This document shows positions 46,583 to 58,724 of a DNA stretch of 64,000 nt, piece after piece. The position numbers and the translations under genes are program-made. The stretch covers positions 16,227,913 through 16,291,912 of the forward strand of contig JAAALK010000086.1 of assembly GCA_019279435.1 (NCBI GenBank), written 5' to 3'. The notes under the pieces are model-generated. The model was not told the origin of the DNA. It did not search any database and was given only the letters and a program-made list of their open reading frames with translations. The number at the start of each line of letters is the position of its first letter. Positions within the stretch are counted from its first letter, which is position 1. This DNA is from Zizania palustris. Its lineage: Eukaryota > Streptophyta > Magnoliopsida > Poales > Poaceae.

Positions 46583-46924
46583 TTACTCATATAGGAATCG
46601 GCTTCTCTAACATCTAGGAGTCGGGATCTCAGTCGTCTTACTATGATTTGATGGTGTGAAGCCACCTCAAATATCATGAATCCCTACCTCCTATTACTGT
46701 GAAGTAGGCCGAGCCATTGCTCTACACCATTAGATCTAGCTAGGATTCACTGACTGTACTTTGCCGTCGGCTTCACTAATGGTAGAGAATTTCATTTGAC
46801 TCATATACCACCGAATCAATTGGGTAGAAATTTATGCTTGTGAATGTATACGTATGTAGCAAACGAGGAGTAAATCTAACTTTATTAAGGTTTTCTAAAT
46901 AATAATTCTTTTAAGGATTTCATA
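46583..46924. other. spacer, nothing recognised
   Basis: No frame, LTR end or inverted repeat was found. Confidence 0.45.
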
Positions 46925-47813
46925 CAGGGGTGGCAATACACCCGACGGGGCCGAGGACTCCTCGGGGACCCGCCCCTATGGGACTAGGGTCGAGGCTAGT
47001 TTTTGACCCATGGGTAAATCAGGTCGATGCCCCTCATCGAATTGGGTTTGAGTCTAGGTCTATTATTTAACCCGTGAGTCCCGACAGGTTCTGGCCCAAT
47101 AGAAAAAAGCCCGATAAAAAAGAGTTAGAATAAAAAAACCCTAGTCTCCATCAAGTAGAACCCATCCTTTCTCTACCCCGCACCCCCACAACCGTAGCCT
47201 TTTGGGCGTTCCTGCCCCTGTGCCCACAGCCGTACTAGATGGACTATGCCACTTGGTCGTCGCCGCTGAAGATTCGGTTCGTGTCGCCTGCCCATTGTCA
47301 TCGGCTCCCATCGCCGCTGACCCCCATCATCACATTCCTCACCCCCAGAGTATTGGATCAGGGCATTAGACTGACGAACTACATTGTTGTCCCCATCGCC
47401 ACCTAGATCTAACCCGATCATGCGTCGTGCAGCTGGATCTGTCGCCCAACCGCCGCCGCACCTCCATTGCACAGCCATATCTTTCACCCAACTACTGCTG
47501 CACCTCTCCCACGAGGCTAGATCTGTAGTCCAGCCGCTGCCGCACCTCCCCACACACCAAATCTGATGCTCATCCACTGCCACTCCTTCGCCGCCACCAT
47601 CGCCCTCTAGTAGCCCCTCGGTCGCTTGTTGCTTGTATTTACCGTCGGCCTAGGCACCCAGCCGTCCCTTGCCACCCGCTTGTTCAAGCTACTGCCGTTG
47701 GGTTTGTGGGGGAGTCTGAGTTCGGAGAGAGATTTTATCCCACGGGGACATATAGCCGTGTTTGGGTTTAGTATTAACCAACTCTGACTTGATCTGATCC
47801 ATTGTCACCCCTA
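46925..47813. mobile_element. non-autonomous hAT element, 889 bp, perfect 8-bp TSD
   Basis: The left terminus is CAGGGGTGGCAAT and the right terminus on the opposite strand is TAGGGGTGACAAT. The flanking ATTTCATA occurs directly at both ends (46917-46924 and 47814-47821), the 8-bp duplication expected of hAT. No transposase is encoded. The interior 47130-47720 is GC-rich, starts with 'aaaccctagtctcc' and looks like genic DNA, with an open frame on the minus strand (47173-47583, 136 codons, no domain). A captured gene fragment is possible but unproven. Confidence 0.85.
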
Positions 47814-47821
47814 ATTTCATA

Positions 47822-49124
47822 CGATGAGTTCTAGTTTCTCTTGTCTATTCAATCTTGTGAGTTTATATAGTGGTAGAATGTGCTAGAGCCCATGTAGAAT
47901 TTTTTTCTGGAGATTTTATCAATGCTTGGATATGTCATGCGTGAAACCAACAAAGTTGCCGCAGGGTGTGAACTTTTAGAGTCAACGTAACGAGTTTCTC
48001 CGCGGCATGTCAACCCATGTGATTGTCATCTCGGTGCATTGGATTAGAGCTACTTTACTTTAATTCGGCCTAAACAGAGCTGCGTGCGAGCAGAATCGAA
48101 TAAGAAAAGTCCAATCTCGAAGACTAGATTGATCAGTCCTCTTCTTCCTGCTCTACTCAGCTCAGCTTAATTTGCAAATCCAATCCATCAGTCGCATGCC
48201 ATGGGTTCCTCGATGGATCAGGTCATAGCTAACCTCCCCCAAAAAGCTAGCAAACATAAAGTATGCGCACTTGGATTGAGGATATCTAAGAGAGCCTTGT
48301 GTAAGCTTTCCAAATTTAAATTTAAGTAATTTGAAAAAAAAAATCATATTGCAAGAGTATTATTAAATGATTCTTTGTCCTAAGTGATCTCCTAAATCAT
48401 CTTCTTTTATCTCAGAAATATGCACCGTCTTTCTAATCAGGTATTGTTGCAGACTGATTGATGTTTAGGGATCAACAAAATTTAGAATGATTACTACATT
48501 GTATGATGAAATATTAAATTCAATCTTAAGTTGCTGTATTATCAGACAAAAAGATTGCCAAATTTTAGCAGAAGGAAAGCTAGAAAAACGTCACCATGGC
48601 TCGGGACCAAGGTCAGAAGGACCATTAAATTCATATTAAAAATCTTTTTGTCGTAATAGCAGATGCGTAACACATTATAAAATGGTCCGGTTTAGTGTCG
48701 ATATGTCTTTAGATCTGTCCCTATATCAATGTCGTGTGCCTTTTATAAAGCACCACATTATTCGATCTTTTTTAGCACGCAATGACGAAAATATACTTTT
48801 CCTTTGCAACGGCTGTTGGAAGGACTCGTCACTCGTGGGATTCTCGGGGATGCAGATTTGGAGGGCATAAATCGCTTTTGGCCACCGAGATGCCTCTCCT
48901 GCCCGGCTTCTTTCCCGAAGTGGTGCCCTGCACTGCACCGGTGCGTCACGTCTCTCATGTTTTATAGTTTGGATAATTGGATTCCTGAAACTTTTGCGTC
49001 ACCTCGTTATCTTATCCTTTCGTTCGTTCCTGCTTGCGATTTTCATAGGGGCATTTGCGGCCTGATTATTCCTACATGTGTTCTTTCCCCCCGTTTTTAT
49101 CACCAATTTTTTAATTCCAAGCAT
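47822..49124. other. spacer, nothing recognised
   Basis: Mixed-composition DNA. A few frames near 48682-49145 overlap on both strands without a domain. No inverted or direct repeat pair was found. Confidence 0.4.
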
Positions 49125-51850
49125 TTTTTTTTGAAAAGCCAATGAGAGAGTCGCTGCGTTTTAATTAAGGAGAAGAAGGAACACAGTTGAATACATGCAA
49201 CTATAAGAGAAAAAATAGAAAAAAGAAGATACAACACTTGATTATACACAGTCAAAAACAAAGACAATCAAGAAACTCTCAGGAAAGGCCACTACAACAG
49301 CTATCTAGGCGCCACTAGCCCGCCCTCATAGCAAAATTAAAGGAGTCGAAGTCCGCGGATGCTCTCTGAGCTATGACGGAGATAGCCTCGAAGGAGTATG
49401 AGAAAATACGCCGATTCCGCTCTTTTCACACGTTCCACCATGTGTAGATTAGTAGCCCACTAAAGTTTTTGCGATGAACTTTATCTAGTCTTTTGTAAGA
49501 AGATTCACACCATTCTTTGTACCCTCTTACCGGAATCAAACTGAAGATCCCGGATAACTGCTTTATCCTCAGAAGTTGTACCCAAACTTCTCTAGTAAAA
49601 GAGCAACCACACGCGAGGTGGTCAGAGGACTCTAGCTCCGTTATGCAAAGAGCACATAACGGATTGCACGGGAAACCTCTTCGGAGCAGAAGATCTGCCG
49701 TGAGCAATCTTCTCTTAAGCAAGATCCAAGCAAAAATTTTGCACTTCTTCTCAGCCCTTCCCTGCCACAACTCCAAGTTAATGAGTGAAACTATGCAACC
49801 AGCGAATTGGCTCTTGTAAGCGGATTTCACAGAAAATGTTCCATTAGCTGTCCAACGCCAAATAAAGGAGTCTTGTCTATCTCTCCTTAGAGTAACCTCC
49901 TGCACAATTCCTGCAATGGCATTAAACTGCTCTAGCCACTGTTCTGAGGGAGGCGCCCTTATACCTTGAATCCAATTGTCATTTTCTAATGCCTTACTAA
50001 CGGAAAAACCTTTGGTGGAACTAACCTTAAAAAGGATAGGGGCCAACAACTTGAAAGGTGCATCGCCGATCTATTTGTCATGCCAGAAGCTAATGCGCTC
50101 GCCATTTCCTAGAATGATGCTAACAGAAGCATTGAAAAGGTCCATTTCTTTGGAAGACACAGATATAGGTAGATTTGCCCAAGGCTTGTTCAGCTCATTT
50201 CGGCTCAACCAGAGCCACCTTAATCTGAGGGCTCTGCACATTGCCGCCAAATCCAAAATACCTAATCCCCCAAAGTTTCTTGGCAAACAAGTGGTATTCC
50301 AATTAACTAAGCAAGAGTCGCTCCCAGAATGGTGTGCATCACTCCGGGCCCAAAGAAAATCCCGACGAATTTTATCTAGCAGCTTGAACAACCATTTGTG
50401 CTCTGGAAAAATTGCCAGGTGAAAGAGTGGAACCGCGGAGAGACAAGCCTGGACTAAGGTCAGACGACCTCCCTTTGTTAGGAAGGCTTTTTTCCATCCA
50501 GCCAACTTATTAGATGTTTTTTCAATCAACGGCTGAAAATGCACTTTGCGGATTCTACTAGGGTGCAGAGGTAATCCCAAATATTTGCAAGGGAAGGACG
50601 CTTGATTGGCCGAGAAGATGTGAAGGAAGGGTTGCAGGTCAACTTCGGCACAGCAAATTGGGAAAATCTGAGTCTTGGAAAAGTTGATTCTCAGCCCTGA
50701 AGCTTTACCGAATAGGTCTAGTATCTCTTTTACACATTTCAACTCATTTGGGCAGGCGTTAATGAAAAAACCAACATCATCAGCATAAAAGGATGCTCTC
50801 ATCCTAATGTCGCTCGAGCCCAACGGTAGTAGGCAACCCAAACTTTCGGCTAGAGCAAAAAGTTTATGGAGGGGATCTAATGCCAGAATGAACAGCATTG
50901 GATATAAAGGGTCTCCTTGGCGAACACCTCTACCATGCTTGAAAAAGACCCCTGGTTGACCATTCAAAATTATCGTAGATGAGGAGGAAGCTAATAGCTT
51001 ACAGACTCAACGTCGCCATCTCTCGCTGAACCCTCTATGCTGTAGCATCTCTAATATATATGACCAATTGATCGAGTCAAAAGCTTTGGAAATATCCAGC
51101 TTGATAAATAGGGACAGGATCTTTTTACGCTTAAGCTGCCGGATTCCGCTTTGGACTAAAAGAAAGTTTTCATGAAGACTTCTTCTCTTGATGAACGCCG
51201 ATTGATTAATAGCAACCAGAGATGACAATCAAGGTGATAATCTAGATGCCAAGATCTTCGTAATTATCTTAGCAAAGCTATGCATGAGGCTGATGGGTCT
51301 GAACTCATTTGGCTTATCCGCCGCAGCCAATTTAGGAAGAAGCACAATGTGGGCTGAATTCAACTTATCTAAACAAGCAGAGTCTGATTCCAAAAAATGA
51401 TTAGTGGCAGCTAGCAGATCCTCTTTTATTATGTCCCAACAACATTTGTAGAAATTGTTGTTGAAGCCATCTGGCCCTGGCGCTTTATCAAATGGAAGCG
51501 AGGTTATGACATCTTTGAGTTCTTCCATCGAAACCGGGAGGTCGATGTTAAGCAATTCCAGCTGTTCTGGGTATAAAGCACCCCAGTTTAAAGCAGCCAA
51601 TCAAGGTTCCGTAGAGCCCAAGCTTGCCGAGAAATAATCCAAAAGGATATCGGCCTTCTTATGATGCTCATAGCACTTTAACCCATTCGAGTGTTAATCC
51701 AAAAGGATATCGGCCTTGGTTAACCCAGTTGGTACCGTCATAGAATTGACAAGCTTAGTGCCAATAGAAGCAAGGTTCACAAAACCGTTTTTGGATTGGA
51801 TGCCACTGAGGCTCAGGATCGCGGTTGTCGAATGTTTATGAACAACATTT
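49125..51850 (-). pseudogene. 5'-truncated L1-like LINE (RT and zinc-binding domain)
   Basis: The 3' end on the minus strand closes in a short poly(A), seen as the T run at ~49126-49134. Reading along the minus strand, the ORF2 remnant runs from ~51850 to 49426 in a single frame. It contains 'KAPGPDGF' and 'RPISLMHSFAKIITKILASR' (51229-51600), 'SAFIKRRSLHENFLLVQ' and 'LDISKAFDSINW' (51007-51228), RT with 'GVRQGDPL' and FYADD (50071-50967), then the zinc-binding RT-associated domain (49426-50049). Frames are separated only by stop codons (near 51602, 51229, 51006 and 50070), with no frameshift. The endonuclease domain is missing. A 23-bp repeat disrupts the frame at 51635-51717. It is a dead insertion. 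Confidence 0.88.
51635..51717. repeat. 23-bp exact direct repeats in the LINE
   Basis: 'taatccaaaaggatatcggc' plus 'ctt' occurs at 51635-51657 and 51695-51717, with a period of 60 bp. The copy nearer the LINE start introduces an in-frame stop, and the coding sequence on each side otherwise reads on in the same frame. It looks like a local duplication after insertion. Confidence 0.7.
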
Positions 51851-53479
51851 GATCAAAATTTACATTTCAAAAATTGAATTCAAATCAGTTTATGAAATAG
51901 TTTTGACTTCGGTTGTTGTGGTTTTGACCTCGGTTACCACTGGTTCGGTACCAGCTCAGTAACCACGATTTGTTATTCGGGTTTCGTGGTACCATACTCG
52001 ATTACCATGGTACTTACGGATATTGTTTTCATAAAAATTGAAAATTATAAAATCATATAAAATTATTTTTAAGATAAATTAGAAAGTTACAATACCATAA
52101 ATTTTATAAATTTAAAATAAAATATAAATTACAAAACAACATGGTTAATTGGCAATTCAAACATTTCTAACTTATTATTGTTGGACGTTATATTCACTTG
52201 TATAAATTAGTTGTAAGCCACGTGAAGAAAGAATATTTGCTTTATACTCCTTCCAACTTTGTCTTGTTCAAGTTACAGTGGTTTGTCATTCTTCATTTAC
52301 ATATCTAGTGAATCAACATCACCAACGCTTGTGAATCAATTGCTTCCTACAAATAATCAACATGCAACATTCATGAAGTACATAATTTTATTTGATCAAA
52401 CATTAATCCAGAATACTTCCATGCAAAGAATCAAGTAGTAACGCGAGAAGAAGATTGAAAAGTGAATTATTTTTGTATTTTATATTTTTGTTCATCTAGT
52501 TCGGTTCATAACTTTTTGATATTTCAATATTTTTTTAAAACTACTTTCACCATAAACCATATAAATTCACCTACTATTTTTATAAATGATTTCAATTTTT
52601 CTTCATTTTTTAAATTTAAAAATTAACACTTGAATAAAATCATTCAAGCCAAGCCAATCAACCATGCGCAGAATATAGTACTAATCTATTTCATTATCCT
52701 TGAATAGAAGTCCTCACATGAGTACTTGCTTTGAAGTCCATCTGCACAATTTTTTCTTCCAATTGGTAAGCCTCCATGATCCAATAACAAGCACATGTCA
52801 TGCAATGTAGGACCTGACTGAAAACGTTGAGACAGCGCAGTAAACCGGCTCTCTGCAGGGCTGCATGGCCCCGTTTTGGACGATTGCCGTAGACCACTGC
52901 TACCAAGCTGTACTACCCACTACACTCCTGCAGCGCGGTGTTCCTCTTCTGCTCTTCACCTGCTCCGCTATATCTGTCGCAATTCCTGACGCCAAATGGG
53001 GCACACTCCTGTGTTTCAGTCGCAGTGTGTGTGCCAGTGTCTCATGATGAGACCTGGACAGATTTAGCAGCTAGCCTAGCCTTCCTCCAATGGTCAACTG
53101 AGTGTGAGTGTGCCATGGGACCATGTAGAGGACAGATCTTGCAGTACATCTGTAATAATAAGACTGGTACTAGGACAAATACACTTTATGAAGCTTCTGT
53201 AGCACTGCTGCTGCTGCTGCTGCTACTTCTATGGTTGTTCAATCAGTACATCACCTATATGTTCAGGCGTATGAATGCAGGAGATTACATGATGTTAATG
53301 CCATGCTCCTCCTCCATGACAGATGATCATGCAGCTTGAGCACTGACACAGTATATGTGTACAGTTTGATGCTTCTAGAAGCGCGGATGTTCGGCACACG
53401 GCGGTAGTAACTTCCAGTGCAATCAGGTAGATCTGAAACTGTGAGTACAGTTTTTATTTTACAATTTGACTATCTGTTA
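51851..53479. other. spacer with a (CTG)n run; no supported gene
   Basis: AT-rich to 52680, then mixed. A 133-codon plus-strand frame (52938-53339) ends in a Leu run encoded by (CTG)n at 53205-53222 and has no recognised domain. It is not called as a gene. Confidence 0.4.
53205..53222. repeat. (CTG)6 microsatellite
   Basis: Six perfect CTG units, followed by CTA. Confidence 0.9.
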
Positions 53480-53854
53480 CTGCTTCTGTTTTAAAATATA
53501 ATACTTACATATTTTCAGAAAAGTTAACATTTTTATAGACTTTTAACTAATAAGTAAACTAATAATTAGATTGATATTCATATCTTAATAGTTATTAATG
53601 ATATACCACGAAAGTAACTACTACCTCTATATAATAACATTATGATCTAAGACATGATGTGATTGATATTCATATCTTAATAGTTATTAATGATATACCG
53701 TGAAAGTAACTACTCCATCTATATAATAATATTATGATCTAAGACATGATGAGACATTTCATAGTACAACGAATCTAGACAGTGCTACTGTTCAGATTCG
53801 TTATACTACGAAATATCTTATTTGATCTCAATTAATATTATTGGACGGATGAAG
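53480..53854. mobile_element. Stowaway-like MITE with internal duplication, 375 bp
   Basis: It is flanked by TA at 53478-53479 and 53855-53856. The left end is CTGCTTCTGTTTTAAAATAT and the right end on the opposite strand is CTTCATCCGTCCAATAATAT, close to the CTCCCTCCGTCCCATAATAT type. A 92-bp unit is tandemly duplicated (53569-53660 and 53661-53752). A strong hairpin follows: 'catagtacaacgaatcta' at 53760 opposes 'cagattcgttatactacg' at 53794. Confidence 0.8.
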
Positions 53855-53940
53855 TAATAGTTAATATTGTATAGTAAATACCATGTAAAATTATATAAAT
53901 GGAGGTAGTAGTTATCAGTCACCCCAACTTGCATAACTTC

Positions 53941-55049
53941 AGTGACACGCGTGGTCTGGGAGATCTGTTTAACTCCAGTGCAGGTCCTACGTTCTTAGAG
54001 AAGGGGTTTAGAGCATGCCAATCAGTTTGACCTTGCAACTGATAAGGGATCAGAAAAATAAACGTTAGTAGCATAGTCGATCGGCTGGCATGCCGATGAC
54101 CGTGACATAAATGATAAAATCATGAATCAGCGTGTCGATCGGCCATAAGGTCGATAACCCAAATTGACTCAATCGAGCGAGCGCGCCATCAGTCGATGGA
54201 AAGGATAGATCATGCAAATAGGTCGATGTGCACCCTTCGACGGTAAATATGATACGAAGATGAATTAAAGATAACCTATCGACTTGTACTATGATAGAAA
54301 TAAATAAAGCATGTCAGATAACAGGTCTATACCATGAAGATCATCGCAATAACTAGATCGGACCTAACCAAGACAATAGCTAGTCACAATGATTTGAATA
54401 ATATATCAACGAATTAGGCAAACTTTATTTAGATGAATAGTATGCGGCATGAAGAAGATATAATAGCAAGAGATGTCGGACCTAACCGATGAAGCCTTAG
54501 ACTATCAGACCCAAATCACATCAATCTAAGAGATCAAACCTAACTAATGCTGCCTTAGATCTAGCCAAATACACTGAGAACAACCGGTGTCCATACTGTT
54601 TCACTGTTCTCCTTAAGAGATCGAACTGAACCGATGCAACCGTGAGGATACTAACCTAGTTGGTACGAACGTCGGGGTTGGCAGGACTCACCTCTTCATC
54701 GGAGATCGTAACGATGCAGTCCAGCTCCGAGCGCCCGAGTCCCGTCGGATAACCTTGGGGCTCAAGGGTGGCGATGCGTCAATTGACTGATTGAACGAGA
54801 GTTGTCTAATCTAACCTAAGGGATACATATTTATAGTCCGTAGACTTGTCGTCCAAGTAACTTATCCGGCCGATTCCGGATGAATCTGTAATCATCTTCT
54901 GCTCTTATCTCCATCGGCTCCTCTATCCGATCATGCAGCTGTTGCGGACGGACTCCTCTGACTTTCCTTGACCGGATCTTCTTTGACTTCTTATTGACCG
55001 TGCGCCTTCCTTGATGGGCCTAAGGTTTTGCCAAATCTTGACGTCAACA
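53941..55049 (-). mobile_element. solo LTR of Tat-like gypsy family (same as 6269-7415)
   Basis: On the minus strand it starts TGTTGACGTCAAGATTTGGC at 55049 and follows the 6269-7415 LTR in order: the 'acgacaagtct' block, 'tataaatatgta', the 'cgatctctta' region and the closing 'ggacctgcactggagttaaac'. The last ~20 bp, with the CCAACA end, appear lost. No internal region follows on either side. Divergence from the first LTR is high, so both are old. Confidence 0.8.
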
Positions 55050-56849
55050 CCTAAACTTGCACAGTTTGGAAAAGATGTGAATTTAATACATACATAATAC
55101 ATAATGTAACTTTTTCCTTGATTTGTTTAGTTCTTAGATTAGCCTACTTGTGTTGTTATGCTTACCTAATTATAAGTTTTTATCGGTAAGAGTAAAGATC
55201 TAAGGTAAGTTCGATTTAGAATCTTCTTTCCTTTATCATAAGAAATTGAGACATGCGAGTTGTTGTACGGTTGGTCTAATGGCTTAAAAAATGATTAATA
55301 TATAAGAAAAAGATCAGTCCTGATAGCTCCTTTATTTTTTTATTGACCAAAATAGTCAAGCTCCTGCCTATGGTCTTTCTGATTAATTAATCAGTGACAG
55401 TTAACTTAACTGTCCAGCTCTTCAGAATAAAAAACAGTTAGATTAACTGGAGTAGCAGGTACACACATGGACATTCTGAAGAGGTCCTTGTCTGCACATT
55501 TCGTAGAGAAACTAAATGCGAGCAGGGCAAGATGATGCAGAGCTTTCCGGGTCATACATCTCGGCAAGGTCGCCATGCGTGGCGCCCTGCGGGATCACAG
55601 AACCTGGGCAGCACGCACACGCATCGCAATTAATTGGCCATCGACTCAGATCATTCATTCATTCATTCATTCATTCATTCATTCATTCATGGCTCTGCTC
55701 CTCTTTCTGCTGCTGGTCTGAATTTCTTTTCTTGAGGCGTTTTGACAAACGAGAAAAGGTTTTGACTAAACTTTTCCGCGGCCGCCGTGTGCAGTGCAGT
55801 GCAGGTGAGCGACACCGATCGCTGTACTGCTTGCAAACAGTGGAGTCCGGGTGAAGAAGAGGTCGCCCTGGTGAGCACTGAGCTGCGGTTTGGTGGCGGT
55901 TGACGACGAGAGGGGGCTCGCTGGCTGATTCGTGGCCGTGCAAAAACAGAGCCGAGCCGCCCGTCTCGCCGCGCTCTGCACTGCACTGGGAGATCGGTCT
56001 CCACGGGACATGGACGGCAAGGAGCAGAGCAGAGCAGAGCAGTGATGAGATTTCTGGGTATATGATGGAATCAATTACGTTGCTGTAACCGGCAGCACGA
56101 ATGTTCATTCTCCCGTCTTTCTGTCCGAGAGAGTGCTCAACATTCGCGATGTTGGGTTGATTTTGATCTAATAAGAAAGAGGTGATTCACAGTTGCAGCA
56201 ACGTTGCAAGGGTTTCGTTTTGGAAACCGAACCGTTCGAGCAGACACGGCATGATGTGTACGCTTTCGGAACAACTTCTTGTTTAACAGACTAAAAGTTG
56301 TGGAACCAAATAAGTATTCGAAATGCAGATTTTTGTAAAGTATGAATAGAAGTTGTTCACCCCTAAGTCTTGTCATTGATAATTACTTGTAATGCTATCG
56401 AGATCGCGTCGTCCCTCGACTTCCTGCCGTCCACCGTTGCCGTCCACGGCTGTCTCTCTTCCGATGTTGTCACCTCCGCTTACAACATCTCTATCTCTAT
56501 CTGTCGCTGCCACCGAGAGTTAATTTTTTATAGTTCTTAACTGATTTTAACGATATTATAATTCTTAAAAAAATATCAGGTATCACAATTGTTAATGTTA
56601 ATTTTGATACCTAACTATTGTCATCAAAATTCAAGTGTATCAAAATTAATACTAAAAATTATGATAGTAAGTAAAATTTCCTGTTTTTATATCTTACCGT
56701 ATTTTTTATAGCTCACATCGGTTTATTATAATCTACACCACGATTAAAGAGGCCCATCACTTGGTTTGACATGTGCAGTTACTGCAGTAGCATGGATAAC
56801 TTGGTCGCTGATCATTTGCGCAGCGAATTAAATTCAGTAGTTGACCAAG
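55050..56849. other. spacer with (ATTC)n; no supported gene
   Basis: It includes a (CATT)n run at 55651-55689 and a moderately GC-rich part (55780-56060) with overlapping frames on both strands and no domain. Confidence 0.4.
55651..55689. repeat. (CATT)n microsatellite
   Basis: Nine or more perfect four-base units in a row. Confidence 0.95.
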
Positions 56850-57560
56850 CATAGCATAGGTGATGGGTAGGCATGGACGGGGACGGCCGCTCCACGTCGC
56901 CTTTTAATTGAAACGCACGCAGCGCGCCGGTACTCGCCTAGAGAAGGACGCGCGCACGTAGCTGCCCGCAGGGCCGCAGGTCTCGATCCATCGGACGGAG
57001 ACACCCCTTCGCGCGGGCTCGTCCCGTGCGTACGTAGCGCGTCCGCTCTGCACCCCTCTCGCCCTCTCGCGCGCGGCGTCGATACCGCCGCGGCCGCATC
57101 AATGGCACAGGACCAGACGTACCGCGTACGTGCTACGGACGTCGCTGCCTTCGCGTTCGCCCGGCGCGCCTACGTACCGTTCGCGTGGCGGCTTGGTGGT
57201 CGCGCCGCCCGGGTTGAGGCCAGCGGCGTGGGGGGTGAGGGAGGGGCGCCACGCCGCGCGGTGATGGGCGAGGAGGACGCTGGGACGCTGGGATCACGTC
57301 GCGGCTGGGCGGGAGCGGGGGACCGGTGGTGGGCCGTGGGCGCCGCGCCGCGGCGGCCGATCGGAACGCGCGACGACGTCGGCTAGAACGACCAGTGGCC
57401 GGTGGCTCGTCTCGACGGTTGCGCGCATTGATGGCGCCTGCGGGTACACCGTACAGGCGTACATGGGTGACATGCGCGGCGAGAGAGAGAGAGAGAGAGA
57501 GAGAAGCCGCGGTGGGGCCACGCAATCGACGACCAAGATATGGCGTGGGGCACGCGCGTG
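56850..57560. other. CpG-rich island, no supported gene
   Basis: This is the most CpG-rich stretch outside the LTRs. It contains an ATG-initiated 94-codon plus-strand frame (57102-57386) in a reasonable context, but frames on the opposite strand are as long and no domain is recognised. It could be a promoter and first exon, a pseudogene, or chance frames in GC-rich DNA. A (GA)12 run lies at 57481-57504. Confidence 0.35.
57481..57504. repeat. (GA)12 microsatellite
   Basis: An uninterrupted GA run of 24 bp. Confidence 0.9.
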
Positions 57561-57967
57561 GACGAATTTACTCCCTCCTTAAAGTGCATTTTAAACAGCT
57601 ATCTAGTTAATTCTGTAACTAATACTGTATCTGATTTTTAAAAATAGATTTGCAATTATGCACAATAATTAAAAATTAATTTAAACGATTTTATTTCCCC
57701 GATTCTAAATTAACCATCACGTCAAATATTCGTATGTTTATATTTTGGTGAGAGTAGTGCGTTGAAGGGGAAAAGGGGCAAGCACAGCGATGTTTAACTG
57801 TTGTCCAGCTCTTTTGCTGTTCAAACGAAAACTATTGAATTCTCTCTTGTAAATCTCTACGTAGGTTCTAGGCCGCGCCTGTTCCTCTAGAAATCTGCAG
57901 GTAATTTCTTGTTTTACCACTGCATTTCGGAGATTTTGTTGGTGTTTTTTTCAGTCTTAGCTCTATA
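57561..57967. other. spacer, nothing recognised
   Basis: AT-rich DNA with no frame or element end recognised. Confidence 0.4.
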
Positions 57968-58075
57968 CTCCCGTCCACTTTAAAAAATGTCATTTCGGAC
58001 ATAATTTTAAATACCGGTGAATGGTTAATTAGCGTGTATTTTCTTTTTTTGTTTATATTAAATACAATACGGGAG
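57968..58075. mobile_element. short Stowaway-like MITE, 108 bp
   Basis: It has TA on both sides and opposed ends, CTCCCGTCC on the left and CTCCCGTAT on the opposite strand at the right. The interior is AT-rich. Confidence 0.65.
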
Positions 58076-58226
58076 TAAAAATAGTGTGGGAGACAAGAAG
58101 AAATTAGTATACATAATCATATAAACGTTCAAAATTTACAATAAATACAAATGACTTGTTTTATCTAACTCTAGATACAAATCTATAACGAGTTTCTTTA
58201 TAGAACTTAACAGAGAAACTATTTTA

Positions 58227-58472
58227 CAACCTCCGTTACAAAAAGTAATTTATTTAATTATTTAATGAGTCAAACTTCTCTACTAACTTTATATAAAATA
58301 TATCAACGGCAATTATAATATTAAATTAGTTATATTAAATTAATCATAAATATATTTTAATAGTAATGTATTTGTTTTGTAGTATAGATATTAATATAAT
58401 TGTATTTAAATTAGTTAAAATCGAAGATGTTTGACTTCAAAAAGAGTAAACGGTTTATAATATAAAAAATAG
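58227..58472. mobile_element. degenerate Stowaway-like segment
   Basis: The left end has 'caacctccgttacaaaaagt' after TA. The right side ('aaaaagagtaaacggtttat') is only loosely complementary, so the end at 58472 is approximate. It abuts the next MITE. Confidence 0.4.
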
Positions 58473-58474
58473 TA

Positions 58475-58724
58475 CTACCTCCATTCGATTCCTCCATTCG
58501 GTTTTAAATGATACGATTGCCTTTTATTACAACATTTGACCATACATTTTATTAAAAAAATTATGCAAATATGAAAAAAATTGTTAATAAAATAAATTAT
58601 AACAAAAAAGTGATATTTCAATTTCTTTTCGAACAAAATGAATGTCAAATATTTTTCGAACAAAATGAATGGTCAAATATTTTGATAAAAGTCAATGGTA
58701 TAGTTTAAAAATGAATGTAGCGAG
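58475..58724. mobile_element. Stowaway-like MITE, 250 bp
   Basis: TA flanks at 58473-58474 and 58725-58726. The left end reads CTACCTCCATTCG and includes 'gttttaaatgatacgattgc'. The right end on the opposite strand reads CTCGCTACATTCATTTTTAA and then 'actataccattgac'. The left end carries a small duplication of 'cctccattcg'. Confidence 0.7.

Noticed and set aside
52938..53339. Hypothetical 133-residue protein with a Leu run
   Set aside because: The Leu run comes from a (CTG)n microsatellite, an alternative frame overlaps it, and no domain is seen.
57102..57386. 94-codon frame in a CpG island
   Set aside because: Frames of similar or greater length occur on the opposite strand. The length is expected in GC-rich DNA and no domain is recognised.
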